From contig MU278374.1 in the NCBI GenBank assembly GCA_022385755.1, forward strand, positions 294,546-358,545: a stretch of 64,000 nucleotides of DNA, written 5' to 3'. Under the pieces are notes generated by a model. The model ran no database searches, had not been told where the DNA came from, and saw only the letters and a program-made list of their open reading frames with translations. The position numbers were made by a program, and so were the translations under genes. Origin of the DNA: Trametopsis cervina (taxonomy: Eukaryota > Basidiomycota > Agaricomycetes > Polyporales > Irpicaceae). Of this stretch, positions 23,450-36,496 are shown piece by piece. The first letter of the stretch is position 1. Every line of letters begins with the position of its first letter.

Positions 23450-24775
23450 TGCGAGGGGGAGAGGGGAAGTGTAGGATATGTATTTTAGTGCTGATTTATT
23501 TGCTTTGGATTATTGGAGGGTGTGAGCGGGCTGGACGTTGGTATGACACTTCGGGTTCAAGTTTTTGGGATTGCGTGCGCACTGACGGTGCAATGCTATT
23601 ATTGTGCGTGGTGTTACATTCTGTACTCTATCTACATGAGGATCCGAAAGAAACAACAAGGAAGAGAACAGATGTACAGACAAGAAACACAGACGATGTA
23701 CATCCCTCCCTTCCGCTGACATTGATGGTGCGCAATCCCAGCAACCGCCCGCATACATTCACCACCTCCGCACGCGAGACACGAAGAGGACGCGGACGAA
23801 CATCGACGGGCGAACGCAACACTCGTGAGGTCCGTACGCTTCGTTCCCGGCTCTCGCAATCGCAATCGCAGCAGACGCCCGTGTAAAAGCGTAGCGTCGA
23901 CGTCGACGAAGGCCCGGCTCTCATACGGGCGGGTGCCGCGATCGCATCTGCGTGTCGTTGGGCGTCCTCATCACCATCACCGCCAGGCAGCACGCATATG
24001 AAGATCTTCTCCGCGCTGAGGATGTAGATACGGATGAGACCGCGGGCTGAGATGATTGACTGAGGGGATACGTTATAAGTTGTCATCGCGCCACAGTCGG
24101 ATGGCGTGCAGAGGAGGAGCGCGAGCAGTTGTATGCTGCAGACGTGCTGGACCTCGCACGTCAAGACTGTGATGCGACTTGTGCGATTGCGATTGGAAGG
24201 GAAGACTGGAAAGCGTGCTTCTGAACGCGAGGGGTGGCGTTGGCGGCGATCGTGTCTGTCCTATCCGATGATTCAGATTGCGCAGTGGGCGGTGTGAGGG
24301 AGACGCGATGAACGGTGTGTGCGATGTTGCTGAAGATGTGAGCCTGCGTCGTTGCATCGACAGTGGAAGAAGCGTGCGTTGGACAGAGAGACTGCAGCGG
24401 TCAGCAAGTTAGGCTGTTGGTAGATCTTGACATCGCGAGTGTCGATGACCCATCTTCCGCGCTGCCCATCTTCGTCTTCGAGTGATACGCACCACCGATG
24501 GGCTTGATGAGAGCTGATGATGATAATTGCGTTCGTCAGGTCATCCACCGCAGCGTTGGTGGATGTCGACGTCTACGCAATACCCGGAATTCGCGCCCTA
24601 ATTGGCTCACACGTGCACGTGCCACGCAACACGATAAAACGTAATGACGCACGCCTTCCAAATGCGGAACACGCTGGGCTTGCTTGCACCGCACATCAAT
24701 TATTCCATCCACTACTGGGGAGCCACACCCACCCACATACCACATATCCCACCAAACTCGATCCCCTACACCTCC
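23450..24775. other. Intergenic region with weak minus-strand coding signals
   Basis: Two minus-strand stretches read somewhat like protein: about 24350-24548 (G-R-W-V-I-D-T-R-D-V-K-I-Y-Q-Q-P) and about 23950-24090 (I-I-S-A-R-G-L-I-R-I-Y-I-L-S-A-E-K). I could not join them into a gene with a good start and consensus introns, and recognise no family. They may be part of an unannotated minus-strand gene or chance. The last 150 bp is upstream of the gene at 24776. Confidence 0.25.
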
Positions 24776-27700
24776 ATGTCCTCCAAACCGCCATCCAAAC
24801 GTCGCTCCCCCTCACAGGCCTCCGCGCGCGGATTCCTCGCGCCGCACCACCACCACCACCAACCGTCTGCGACGACGACGACAGGCCTCTCGCGCGTGTT
24901 CGCGCAGCCGTTGCAGGGCTCGCCGCTCCGTTCTGCGATTGACCAGCTTGATGTGCATGTTTTGGCTGATGCTGATGCGCGCAGCACCCTCGGAGAGGAC
25001 GAGCGTGCGAGTATCCGTACGAGTGCTAGTATGAGAGATGCGGATGGGGTGGGCTTGAAGCGGAAACGTTCGTCGCAGCACACGTTGGCGTTGGCGGATG
25101 GCGAGGGCTCGTCGTCGGCCTCGTCGGAGTCGTCGGAGTCGCGCGTACCGGAGAGCCCGGCTTCTGCTGTGCTCAAGGAGGCTGAACCTGGTGCGCATTT
25201 CATCTCTTCACATCTACGTGGATTATACTGATAATGCAATACCTCTACCAGAGCTCCAGCCGTACTCGATAGACGACACCCAAGCCCCGCCCCCGCCCCC
25301 AACCCAACCAATCCCCATATCCACACCCTCACAACCAACCCGCACACCCAGCGCGCCAAACTCCAAACCTAGCAGTTATCACCTCCAACCAGCGCCAGTC
25401 CCGTCTCCGCCCTCGCGGGCCTCGTGGTTCGGCTCGCTCTCGCGCACGAGGGGGAAAGCTGCTAGTATCGTGTCCATATCGAATTCTCAACAATTCGAGT
25501 CTACATCCCCACCGCCGCCGCAGTCTGCTGATGCTACGCCGATACAGCCTGAGTCTGAGCCGCAGCCTTCCACGACACCCTCAACCTCACCCCCGCCCTC
25601 CCAAATCCAAGTTCAAAGTCAGGCCACACGTCCCCCCGCCCCACCCCGCCAACTCACAAACTCAGACTCCCTCGCCTCCGTAGCGTCCATCGACGCATCC
25701 GACGAGGTTCCCCCTCCAATCGTGCTCCTCCCCACCGATAGAAATAATACACAGGAAGCAGAGGCAGAAGAAGGACAGACAACGCTGACGCTGACGCACA
25801 AACCGTCCGCCTCGGGCTTGAACCCGTCCGCGAGCCGCTTTGTGCTGAGGATACCGCTGTTGGGGAGGCCGAAGATGGCTTTGGGGGATGTTGTTGGGCA
25901 TTCGGCGCGTCCGACGCAGGAGGATGCTGTTAAGTATCCCGCGCTGGAAACGCGGAAGGATAAAGGTGCGTTTTTTTTGCGGTGGGAGGAGGATGTGTGG
26001 CTAACAAAGGTGGTGTGGTGTAGAGGAGGAGGAGAAGACTGTGGTGCCGGAGGTTGTGGTGTCGCAGCCGTCGGATGAGAGTCTTGCCAGCGACAGCGTT
26101 GAGGAGCCAGCTGCACCAGAATCAGAACCAGAATTGGAGCCCGTTTCATCCACCGTCGAGGCACCAGAAGGCGGCGGCGAGGCACCGAACGGCGTGAACA
26201 ACGTCCCGCCCAGCTCGTCTTGGTGGTCCTACCTCGCGTGGTCGCCTGCGACTTCTTCAGAGGAGGTTAATAATCAACAACAGCAGCCACAACAACAACA
26301 GGAGGCTCCGCGGCTGGAGATAAGTACTTCTGCTACGGGAGAAGAGGGTGGGCTGCTTTCGGGGTCGCCTGAGGATATGACCGCGCAGCCTGAAACCACG
26401 CCTTCAGAAGCAGTACCAACGCCGGATCCAGCTTCCCCGCCGCAAACCCCAACGCCAGACACAAAGAACCCAGAGACAGACCCAAACAACCCAGACCCGC
26501 AGAACCCAGAGGCTCCCAAGCAACAAACACCCTCGATATTCTCCGCAGAAACAGCAAAGAGCCAGAACAGCTCGACGTGGTATTCGCCCTGGAACTGGTA
26601 TGCTGCGTCGCCTATTGTTCCTGCTTCGTCGAGTGCGGTGGGGGCCCCGGACGGGAGCGGGGAGGCGGATGGGATGCCTTCGTCGGGGAGCGGGGTTCCG
26701 GATGGGATGCCTGAGTCGGGGAGCGGGGTTCTGGATGGTCGACGGGAGGCGGAGGGGGAGCAGGGGAGTGGGAAGAAGGAGGATGGTGCGGTGAAGACAG
26801 AGAGCGAGCTGGTGAAAGAGGAAGCTCTAGCGCGCGATATCGACACCGAGGCCAAACCAGCGGACGCGGACGTGACTCCAACAGAACCTCCGAAGACGTC
26901 CCCGTTACCCTCACCATCAGCTACAATTACAGTGAACCCGATCGAATCGTCAATATCAACGAACAAATCGGGCTGGGCGTCCTTCTTCATGTCCAAGACC
27001 CTTTTTGTGAAGAGTATCACTGATGGTTCTGAGGTTTCTAAATCCGGGGAGCACGGGGAGGGAGAGGGGGAGGGGATGGAGGTTATGGATATCGACGAGG
27101 AGGACGAAGCTGCTGAAAGCGCGCCGTTGACGAAAGCTGTAGCCATCGCGCCGAAGAAACCACGCTCAATAGCACCCGCTTCGACGTCGACCTCCCCCCG
27201 TCCACTCTCCCCTCCCGCGCCTCCACCTCCCAAAGAACGCGAGCGTGAACCGAAGAAACAAGGCGCGCCCGCACCGCCGCTCACCAACTCCGACTCGATC
27301 AAGAAAGAGACCGCACGCGTCATCGACACCAACACGCGTGCGCCCTCGCCTACGCCGTCCAAAACATCATCAGTCGGAGGAGTAGGAGGAGGGGCAGGGG
27401 CGGGGAGCCCGCGGGTGACGCCGCCGAATCTGGTGTTGCCGACGTGGGACGATACGTTCTTGGCTGAGCCGCGGTCTCTTCCACCTCCCAAACCCGCCTC
27501 TCCAGCGGCGGGGACGGGAGGGGCAGGAGCAGGGGGAGGAGGAGGGAAGGGGACACTGGGGAAGACGTTGGATTTCGTTAGTGTTTTGTGGGCCGGCAAG
27601 GACGAGCGGCGGGCGAAAGGTAAAGGAAAAGCCAAAGACACTTCGAGGGATGCGGAGGCAGAGAATAAGGCAGAGAGGGAAGCAGCACAGGGTCCGTTCG

Positions 27701-29564
27701 CGACGTTCGGGATGCAGCTGCCCAAGGCGCTGGACGTCGCTGGGGAGGCGTTTAGGTTCCAGCCGGGGGAGTTGGATGGAAGGTGTCGGGTTGTTGTTAT
27801 TGGGGTTGCGGGGTGGATGCCTGGTGAGTCCTTGTTTTCTTTGTTTTTGTTTGCACCAAATTGGGTGCACGGGGTTGGTGCTGATTGGGGTGGGTGTAGG
27901 TACGATTACGCGGACGTTAGCTGGCGGGGTACGTGTTTTATTTAAACCAGAGGGGTGTGGAATGCTGATATGGGGGTTTTGGTGGGAGCAGCTGCCGTCG
28001 TCGAGCACCAAGTTTGTGGATCTGACGTGCACGGCCCTGGAGAAGTTCGAGGAAGAGCATGGGTTCCGGTTCAAGAAGATCACGCGGATGCCGCTGGAGG
28101 GAGACGGGACGACGGAGCGTAAGCTCGCTAGGTGCGCTTCCTTCTTCCCCTTCTTCATCTCCTGTTTCTTCGTTCTATCAACTCAACTCATCCTCGTAAC
28201 AGAATCCATTCGCACCTCCTCGGCAACGAAGAATGGGTCCAAGACCTGCATGCCGCCGACGTCATCTTCGTCTCCGCACACTCCCAAGGCTCAGTCGTCG
28301 CCGCGCACCTCATCGACAAACTCATCTCCGAGGGCCACATCATGACCTCGCGCAACGTCGATATCCTGGCGAGGGCCGCCGCGGCCGTCGCGCCGCCTGG
28401 GACTGCGCTCCCGGCTGCTGCTACGGGGAGGACGCAGAGGGTGTGCTGTCTTGCGCTGTGTGGGGTCCATCTTGGGCCGTTGAGGTATTTGAGGACGCAT
28501 TCGTTGTTGCAGCCGTATATACAGGTGCGTGCGCGAGCTGGGCTGTTTGATGGCCATCCGAGTGTGAGTGTGATAGGGTGATAGGGTGGCTGATTTTGTG
28601 CGATGTGTAGTATTTCGAGAACGCGGCTGCGAGAGAGCTCTTCGATTTCCAGGACACGGAGACGGAGGCTTCCAAGAAGTACGTGAAGGCGCTGGGGAAT
28701 GTCATGGATCACGGCGTAAGCCAGTTCCTACCTCACTGTTTCCAACTCTCCTGACGTCGGATATCACATTTTCGTATCGTATCGTACAGACAAAGATGGT
28801 GTACGTCGCGTCTCTGAACGACCAGGTAGTCCCGATCTATTCCGGGCTGTTCACAGCAGCGTCCCACCCCCGGATCCTACGAGCCCTCTACATTGATGGG
28901 GACGCCTACCAGTACGTAACACCCCCCACCTCTGTGCGCCCGCAGCTGACCACCCTCGCTCGCGCTCTAGCTCGTCGGACTTCCTATCGAACCTTCTCGT
29001 GCTGCTTATCCGCATCATGAACTCCAGTCTGTCGGACAGCGGGCTGCTGGCACATCTCTCTGAGGCGACCGCTGGGACTCTGAGTGGGATCGGGCACTCG
29101 AGTGCGTATGAGGAGCTCGCTAGTTACCAGTGCGTCGCGTTTCTTCTTCTGTTCTCTGCTGAGTATGCATGGGCGTTGACGGATGTGTTATGCAGGTTGG
29201 CGGTGAACTATTTGTTCCTGACGACGGACGGGGCGGAGGGCGACGAACACCCGCTCGTCGTCGAGCCGTTCAACGCCGTCGACGAACAGAACGATTACGA
29301 GGTACGCACATGCATTTGTTCGGCCACATCTGCGCATCGCCGCTGATCAGTTGGCGATTCTGGGTACAGATTCCGTGGTCGCTGCGCGACCTGATCGCAG
29401 ACGAGCGCGTCGCGCATTTTTTCGCGGCCGAGTTTTCGCAGCTCAAGGACGCGTTCGATCAGTGGGCGCCGAAGACGACTATTTTGCGCGACGTCAAGCG
29501 TAAGCTGCAGCCTATCCAGAGGCTTTCGAGTATCAAGGGCAGTTCGTTTGCTAGTAGACTCTGA
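24776..29564 (+). CDS. Large protein: disordered N-terminus plus alpha/beta-hydrolase-like C-terminus
   Basis: Eleven exons (24776-25190, 25252-25965, 26024-27823, 27900-27928, 27992-28131, 28203-28524, 28611-28715, 28790-28911, 28971-29129, 29196-29301, 29370-29564) give 1368 residues. Roughly the first 850 are Pro/Ser/Glu-rich and disordered. They include short W-x-S-Y-L-A-W-S-P and W-Y-S-P-W-N-W motifs that recur in this family. The C-terminal third is well ordered: P-T-W-D-D-T-F, then V-V-V-I-G-V-A-G-W-M-P, F-E-E-E-H-G-F-R-F-K-K-I-T, a nucleophile-elbow-like V-S-A-H-S-Q-G-S-V-V, then V-Y-V-A-S-L-N-D-Q-V-V-P and a late Asp/His region. This pattern resembles the uncharacterised yeast protein YML020W as I recall it. 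The GxSxG-like A-H-S-Q-G suggests a lipase or esterase fold, but activity is unproven. The start at 24776 was preferred over an in-frame ATG at 24644 because composition changes there. Confidence 0.85.
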
Positions 29565-31782
29565 TTTTTTTTTGTCTGTTTCTGTACCCTCGATTTCTTG
29601 AAGTATCTCCCACGCATCACGCATTATATCTCACGGACAGTCTGGACCACCCACGCAATCACGACACGACACACCACATTTTTTTTGCACGCTAATATTC
29701 ATATTCTCATGTACACAGCATTTTTTTCTCCCTCTCGTTGGTTGGTTGGTTCGCATCGTGCTATCATTGTATTCATAGAGATCGGTTCGACACACAACAC
29801 GTAATGTAACGCCGTCATCTAATTCGTCACCAAGAACAAGGACAACGAGAAAAATTGTCACCCCGCACGAGGTGGCTTCGCGTGATGATGACGGTAATAG
29901 ATGAGATGAGTGGACGGCGAACGCCGCCGCCTTATGCTTATGTACTGTATGTCGTGTGCAGTGCAGTGCCGTTTCTCTTCTTTTTGGATGATCACATCGC
30001 ACTATGTGCGTTATGACCGCAGATGATCAACATCGCAACAGCAGCAGCAGAACTGCAGAACTGGCAGTGCCGCGAGAAGGCTGTTGCGGTGCCTCTGACC
30101 GGACGGTGGGGGAGCTTATGCCTGCTCGTCTCATGAGGAAATAAATTTGAGTGAGGGTGACAAATGACACGCGCGATGACGCTTGATTATCATCAGCACA
30201 GGAGGACGACGATGTGGATGGAAGGATGGCAGGATGTCTTTGCGATTGATCTGAGTGCGTTGTGCTTTGTGCCCCCGATTTCCTCGCTCGACGACGCGAC
30301 TCAGCTCTTTCGCTTTCGAAATTCGAGAACGAGAGCCCCCCAGATGAGATGCGTGGTGCGCGATGGTAGTCCTCGGACGTTCCGATTGCTCATCAACAAG
30401 CCAACAAGAGTCCAACAAGCCATGCCGGAAGTGCACTACTTGAGGAGAAAGTCCCGCCGGAAGATCTGTGGAGTTCATTTCATAGATCCTTCAGAGATGG
30501 GGTCGCGCGCGGCTGCGGGGAACACTCTCTGTGCTGGGCTGTGTGGTAAAGTTCCCGGGTAAGTCGGTGGTGGCTTCAGGGTTGCATGGGGTGCCTTGCG
30601 AGCAGAGAGCTAGTGGGTTATCGACGTTTAGCTTTCCAGCGCCAAGTGTCAAGTCACAAGGTACCCAGACAGAAAAAGCGTGCAAGCAGGCATGTACTTG
30701 ATGTCACCGAACGGTCGGCCCACAGCTTGACCCACTGGCATCGCACGCTAATCTCGGTCACTCAACAATGCGGAGAAGACCGTCTTCCTGGCGCGTGCGA
30801 AACGCGTGCGAGGGCTTAGCTGAACACGGGCATAGGTCGTCGGACCGGGGCAGCCTGCGTATGGCCAATTGGACACACCTCCGGCTGCTGTGCCAAGCAG
30901 GATGAGATCTAGCAGCTCGCCCATAATCAGCATGACGCTTCATCGTCCACAACAACACAATCCGAATACCTGTGGGGGCCCGCCGGTGCGGCATGGGATC
31001 ACCAGCGTTGGATTCCGCGTCCTCGATCAGATTTGCCCAGAGTGGTTCGAAGACGAGATTGATCAGTCGAAGTGTGCAAGCCGAGGAGGAAATTCTACCT
31101 GACGCAAGCTGAAATTGCATCAGAAGCGGCGAAGAGGGGCGCTGGTCTTGGATAGAGAAAGTCTAGAATTGCCAATACGCCGCTACGGGTGAATTTGATG
31201 CAGAGGCAAGCTCGTGCGATACGCGTGTCGCAGCAGGACGGACGGCAGCAGGGCGCAGCTGCATAGCGGGACTGAGCAAACGATTACTCAGCTCCATGTT
31301 CCGGCTGATAATCATTATCGAAGAGAGGGGTTCTTGCAGATGGTAGAGTTCTGAACGACGACCATTGTAGAGGAGAACTCAAAACCCGGCAACGACGCGT
31401 GGAGAGCGTTTGCAGTTCTTCTTGACCCTGAAGGCCGATTCAACGCCGGGAGCATGAGGTGGAAGGCGTTGCAGGATGGAGGACTGGGTCATTGGTCCCT
31501 GGGTACAGGCGACCGACGTCGGATGACTACAGTCAAAAGATTACTGCCCATGCTGGGTATGCGAAAGCGAGGAAAACAGATCACATCTTTCATCATGGGG
31601 CTGTAATGCCGCAAGAACCCCTGGTAGACACTGGGTGAGCAGTTAAGGATCAACTGTTCCGAAGGGAACGACATATGGTCGGAGAATGGATGGGAGGCCT
31701 ATAAAGATGCAGGCTGCAGTAGGCTGACCTTCAACACTACCCGCTCTCCGGCCACCTAAACACTCCCCCACCCACCCCCACA
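29565..31782. other. 2.2-kb intergenic region without recognised gene
   Basis: Poly-T runs near 29568-29576 and 29677-29685 probably belong to the 3' region of the preceding gene. The open frames between 30100 and 31930 show no domain, signal or coherent splice pattern. A TATA-like TATAAAG at 31700-31706 and a CCCCCACCCACCCCCAC pyrimidine stretch just before 31783 are likely promoter parts of the next gene. This is the longest apparently gene-free stretch in the window. Confidence 0.5.
31700..31706 (+). promoter_or_regulatory. TATA-like box of the unknown gene at 31783
   Basis: TATAAAG lies 83 bp upstream of the ATG at 31783 and is followed by a C-rich leader. The spacing is sensible for a fungal core promoter and supports the upstream start over the in-frame ATG at 31980. 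Confidence 0.45.
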
Positions 31783-32507
31783 ATGCCCGCCCCGATCCAG
31801 ACAATGTCCGACTCCCGACAGTCCCGACCAATACTCGGGCATGTGTCAGTAGGCCACTGTATTCGGGCTCCGATACTATGCTCACATCGATATGCAGCAA
31901 TCTGATGGTGGATACCTTTCTGGCCAACGCAACCGCGGATGAGCAAGTGCTTTCACATATAGAAGAGGGTTAGCCGCTCATGATTCACAGGTTGCGTGCG
32001 ATAATCCGGGGCTTGTTATCTTCCGGGTCTCCTACAGTCACCACCGCGTTTCTCGGAGCAGCACGACGGCGTCTGGCACAACCAGCTGCTGCAGGTGCGG
32101 CAGGCCATCCTTCTCTGTTTAAACGAGGGCAGGTCGAAGGGGAGGTCGTCCCCACCTCTGAACTCCACGACACACTACGGAAGGCTCGCACACTGTATGG
32201 AGCAGGTCTGGGGTTCTCGTCGCTTAGGGTTCTGGCACGACCTGTGAGAGCTATTGCGGGATTCCGGTGGCACGACAGCGCGCTGTTGGAGAGCACATTC
32301 GCGGAGATCGATGCAGACATCAGCCAGGCGTTGCAGAGCTCTCGAGAGGAGTGGGAAAGTGGGAGGTTGGCGGATATTGCGACAGCTCGAGCGGCAGTGG
32401 ATGAGTTGAAGGCCGCGATAAGAGATAGTCAGTTGGCTGTGCAGAGCTGGAGAGGTGTGTTTCCATTTGAAAGAGCTGCGGCCACTTTGGAGTTCTGGAA
32501 GATATAG
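31783..32507 (+). CDS. Conserved-looking unknown protein with a GC-AG intron
   Basis: Three exons (31783-31844, 31898-31942, 31991-32507) give 207 residues. The first intron is a normal GT-AG (GTCAGT donor, 53 nt). The second, 31943-31990 (48 nt), uses a GCAAGT donor, the classic GC-type consensus. Splicing yields M-V-D-T-F-L-A-N-A-T-A-D-E-L-R-A-I-I-R-G-L-L, a continuous amphipathic helix; unspliced, a TAG at 31971 interrupts it. The rest is mostly helical, with Y-G-A-G-L-G-F-S-S-L-R-V-L, then I-D-A-D-I-S-Q-A-L-Q-S-S-R-E-E, and ends P-F-E-R-A-A-A-T-L. I recall similar unnamed proteins in agaricomycetes; no function is known to me. A shorter protein starting at 31980 is the alternative. Confidence 0.75.
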
Positions 32508-33714
32508 ACAGTGCATGAGGCTACGAGGAGGGGTGGTATATATCAGATGGCGAACATTGCAACATTGTATTTCATGTACTATACCTGTACTTTTGCCCCA
32601 CATATTACGATATCATAGCATACGCTAGAACAGCGATCCATCTTCGTTGAATACGGCCGGATCTCTGGAAGAGAAGATGGTATGAAGACGCACATAACGC
32701 AACGAATGAACAAGAGAAGTGCTTTGGTCCACCTACCAGTGTATCATGTGACGTTTGTTGCGTCTGCAAAGATTATAGCAAGCAGCAAAATAAGCATCAC
32801 AACATGATAGAGTACAGTTCATGATAGCTGCTCTTCACTTCGGCCTCTCGGTGCCATACGAAGGCAGCTCTGCATGTAATAGGGCATGTTCGCAATCTCG
32901 GCCCTGTGAGCCATCTAATCAGCTTGTAGAGATGGACCCGATGATAATCATGGGCTGCTGAGCGACAAAGGTGAGTACGTAGCCTGAGATCCGGAGAAGC
33001 GTGATTAATGAGAGGACACACCATGGTGGCCGGCCCCATCTCAATGGATGAATGGGCAGGGCGCTGCGTTCGAATGAATGAAGATGGTTCCCACTGACAC
33101 CTCAAGAGTACTGTAGTGCAGTGCTGCGCACGTATAATATCCACGCATAGAGACCTCGAGCTTCTGTCACTTAAGAGTCAGGCATCACAACCTTGATAGA
33201 GTGAAGGGACAATCAAGGAAGAACATATGTTAGCACAATCTATCATGCTGTAGCGCGAATGAAGCCGAAGCTCACCTGCGTCGATCGTTGGGCAATCCAG
33301 CACGAGTGCTCTCCTACAAGATGGCCGGAGATTAGACACTGCCAGCTCATGCACGCATTTCTTTCTCTACAGAGGTTGGTTGTATCAGACAAAGCAGCCA
33401 AAGGAAAGACACGGCTCGAACGCAACATCCAGTCGGCGCCAATCGGAAGGTTCGGAGTGTCAAGTTTCACTTCGTTTCTTTCTATGGCAGGCACACTCCG
33501 CAGCACTCCGCTTGGGGTGGGAATTGTAATTTCCAACACCGCGAATAGGGCAAATAATTGTCGCGTTCTTTGCTGTCGACTCGTCGTTAGCCTAAGCCTT
33601 TCTTTCTTCGTCCGACACCGGGGCATGCCACAGCTATAGAATGCAATGAGCACGCTGCTCATTAACATACAAGAAGCACAGGCCGACTCTGTTCCCTAAC
33701 AGGCTGGCTGTAAT
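32508..33714. other. Intergenic region without recognised gene
   Basis: No coding exon is recognised in this 1.2-kb stretch. Open frames on both strands around 33243-33668 mirror one another and have no domain. The last 100 bp is the upstream region of the next gene. Confidence 0.5.
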
Positions 33715-36496
33715 ATGGCAAACACACCAAAAGGCAAACAGTCGTCGCAAATACCAGTCATGACGCCTCGACAATCGCAGAGCTCACTACCGAGCTCTTT
33801 GTCTACCCCACAACTTGGTCTGGTACCTCAGGGAAGATACCTCTCGGTGAGCGACAGCCCGTCGTTCCCTGGCAATACCCCTTCGAACACCAGCTCTGGG
33901 ATGACATCCTTTCGTTCTTTCCGCAACCTACTCCCGTTTGGCTCTGGGAAGAACGCGTTGAGTCCAGCTGGTAGCCCTCAGTCTGTTACTCCTACTCGCA
34001 CCTCTCTGGGCGGCACATTTCGTCGTTCTGCACACGGCGAGCGCAGCGTTTCTGCGCCCCATTTGCCCACCAAGCCCCAGGTTGACACCCCCGTACTGTC
34101 AATCCAACTATCACACCGCGTCGACGAACCTTTGTTTGGGAAAGATGAACTGCAAAACAGACTGGGCATGGAGCCAACCACACCAGAAACCGCGTTTCCC
34201 TCACCCTTATCATCAGCTGGTTCGTTTCAGGTGGTTGAACAGCGTATGTTCCCTGCTCCTCCTGTCACTTCGCCTCGCTCATAGAATTATAGCACTTATT
34301 GTTGCATCTGACTTGTCAACAATCTTGGAGGCAGATACTTCGGGCATTTCGAAGCACTTGTCTGACCTTGATGACCTGAACGACCGACGAAGTCAAGTCT
34401 CCCCCAAGACCATGGTCTCACCGCCTCTGTCGCGCTCTGGATCGAACATTCAAGACACGTCTGTACTTGACCTATCGACCTCGAATATTGGGAACGAGGT
34501 ACTGGCTGCGTTATCAGCGAGTGGTCGCCAGAATCAAGGATGGCTCACCGGTGTAGTGGTTGATGCGGATACGCCCATGGGCGAAGGGGCCGATCCGGAC
34601 GGCAGTTTCGACCTCGGTGCGCTTGACCGGGACCTGGCCGCAATCTTGCGTCCCAGCCGTTTCGCGGACTCAGAGCCGGCACTATTGGTGGGCATTGGTG
34701 CCATATCCCCTCCCCTCCTTACTCCTCCTCTGACGGAAGGACGGCGTGGATCGTCACGTACTCCTTCCCCGCGGCTTCCTACGCAAGATCTGGCCGAATC
34801 ATCGCGTGCACCTCCCACTGCAGGACCCTCTCCCACTCTTTCGATGCGCCAAGTCCTTCCGTCACCTGGCGTGACCTCTTCATTAAGCAAGCCTATAAAT
34901 CTCAAGCCCCCACCCATAGCATCTACAGCGCGGCTTGGGCGCTCCGCCTCTGAGAAGCCCTCGTACTTCACCAGACAACCCCCCCTACCATCGCCAACAA
35001 GAACCGAACCCATAGGCAGGCAGAGTATTCAACTGCCTGTGAAGACTCCGTCCCCCCTACTCCGTGAAACTATTCTGCCTCAGCGACCCACCTCGTCAGA
35101 TGGTACTGAGACCGAGAATCATAGATCTGCTCTATCAAGACTTGCCACACCTTCGCGGCACCTGGCCGCCGCAAACAACGCCCGTGCAAGTCTGGGACAG
35201 TTCCCATCACCTACTTCATCTCCCGGCAGGGATGGTACTGAATCAGTTTCATCCCGATCTCCATCTGCTGTCCCTTCGCGGCGCCCTAACGGACATCGTC
35301 CTAGTCTCGACACTGGCGCCCAGAGGCTCGTGCGGACTACACGAGATAGGAGTGCAAGCTTGACGAATGAGTCTGACTATCGCGCTCCTACTCAACGCAC
35401 CAACGATTGGATGGGCCCTAGAACAGCGAGGGTATTCGCAGCTGCTGGACTTCTGGATAGTGAGAGAATGACTGCAGGACCATCCACAAGTCGACCAGGC
35501 TCTCGATTTGGCTTCGGAGGCAGTCGTAGTGAACGCGATTTCCGCTCCAGCTACGCTCCCTCTCGTGCAGGATTCTCAGAAGTAGGTTCATCCGCCTCCT
35601 GGAGTCGACGTAGCGGCAGTATCTCCCATACCGTCAACAGCTCCGAGCGCGGAACCCCTAACTCAGATATCACCACGCCACGTACCACATACTCTGCGGC
35701 CTCGACAGCGCCGACATCCATCTCTGCTGCCTCTTCTGTTCAGAAGATATTGCAATCGGAATTAAATCAGTTGCAGGAAAGACATTCCACCGAGACCAGC
35801 GCACTACTGAATGCGCTGGCTGATTCACAGAGAACCACACGCCTACTTCGCGAAGAGAACACCCAATTGCGCGACCGAGTGCAGTATTTGGAAGATGAGC
35901 TGGTGGAGGCTCAGGAAGCCTTACATCAGATACATTTCACTCCTCCTCTCGCTACTTCTACCCTCCCGAGATCTTTTTATAGAAATTCTGACCGCCAGCA
36001 GTCGCCTCGCCGGTCTATTCCACACAGTCGCCTTCAAACCCTTTTACACCCTAATTCTGACAACGAAAACGATAAAAATTTCGACGCGAATGCGTTGCAA
36101 GATCCCCCACATGACCCTATGCCCATGAATATGTCTCAATCCTCCAAACTCTCTCTTCATGAGAAGAGATCCGAAAGACGATTCAGCAATTCATCGTCCG
36201 TATTCCCTTCAATGCCGAGTAACATGCCTATGTTACTTCAGGAAGACGGCGGGTCATTGTCAATGTCTCCTCCATCACCTTCAATGCTCGCTGGGGCTCC
36301 TCCAAGACAGGCGGTCCATCACAGGAACCAGTCTTCAGCTGGCAACATTTCGCCAACCACTGCCAATTTCTCCATGATGACTGGCTCTCCCAGAAGTCTC
36401 GACCTGCGCTCTGAGCACGAACGACTACTGGGTGATATGCCGACACTGGACCTGAACGCTGAAGATTACGAAACGCATGCCTTTCACGACCTTTAA
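33715..36496 (+). CDS. Ser/Pro-rich coiled-coil protein of unknown function
   Basis: Two exons (33715-34243, 34293-36496; intron 49 nt) give 910 residues. The chain is dominated by Ser, Pro, Thr and Arg and looks disordered, with many S-P and T-P sites that could be targets of proline-directed kinases. One ordered segment stands out, about residues 655-720. It is a coiled coil beginning V-Q-K-I-L-Q-S-E-L-N-Q-L-Q-E-R-H and continuing through L-R-E-E-N-T-Q-L-R-D-R-V-Q-Y-L-E-D-E-L. A second weakly conserved-looking block near residues 176-265 includes L-I-V-A-S-D-L-S-T-I-L-E and G-A-L-D-R-D-L-A-A-I-L. No signal peptide or catalytic motif is seen. The architecture suggests a scaffold or cytoskeletal/polarity factor, which is only inference. 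Confidence 0.8.

Noticed and set aside
26274..27725. Long minus-strand open frame of 483 codons antisense to the large hydrolase-like gene
   Set aside because: It mirrors a Ser/Pro/Glu-rich GC-biased exon, where the opposite strand stays open by composition. The plus-strand model splices in frame over eleven exons with conserved motifs.
31969..31990. A 22-nt intron GTTAGC...CACAG before the frame at 31991
   Set aside because: It is too short for splicing and does not restore the frame. The 48-nt GC-AG intron does both.
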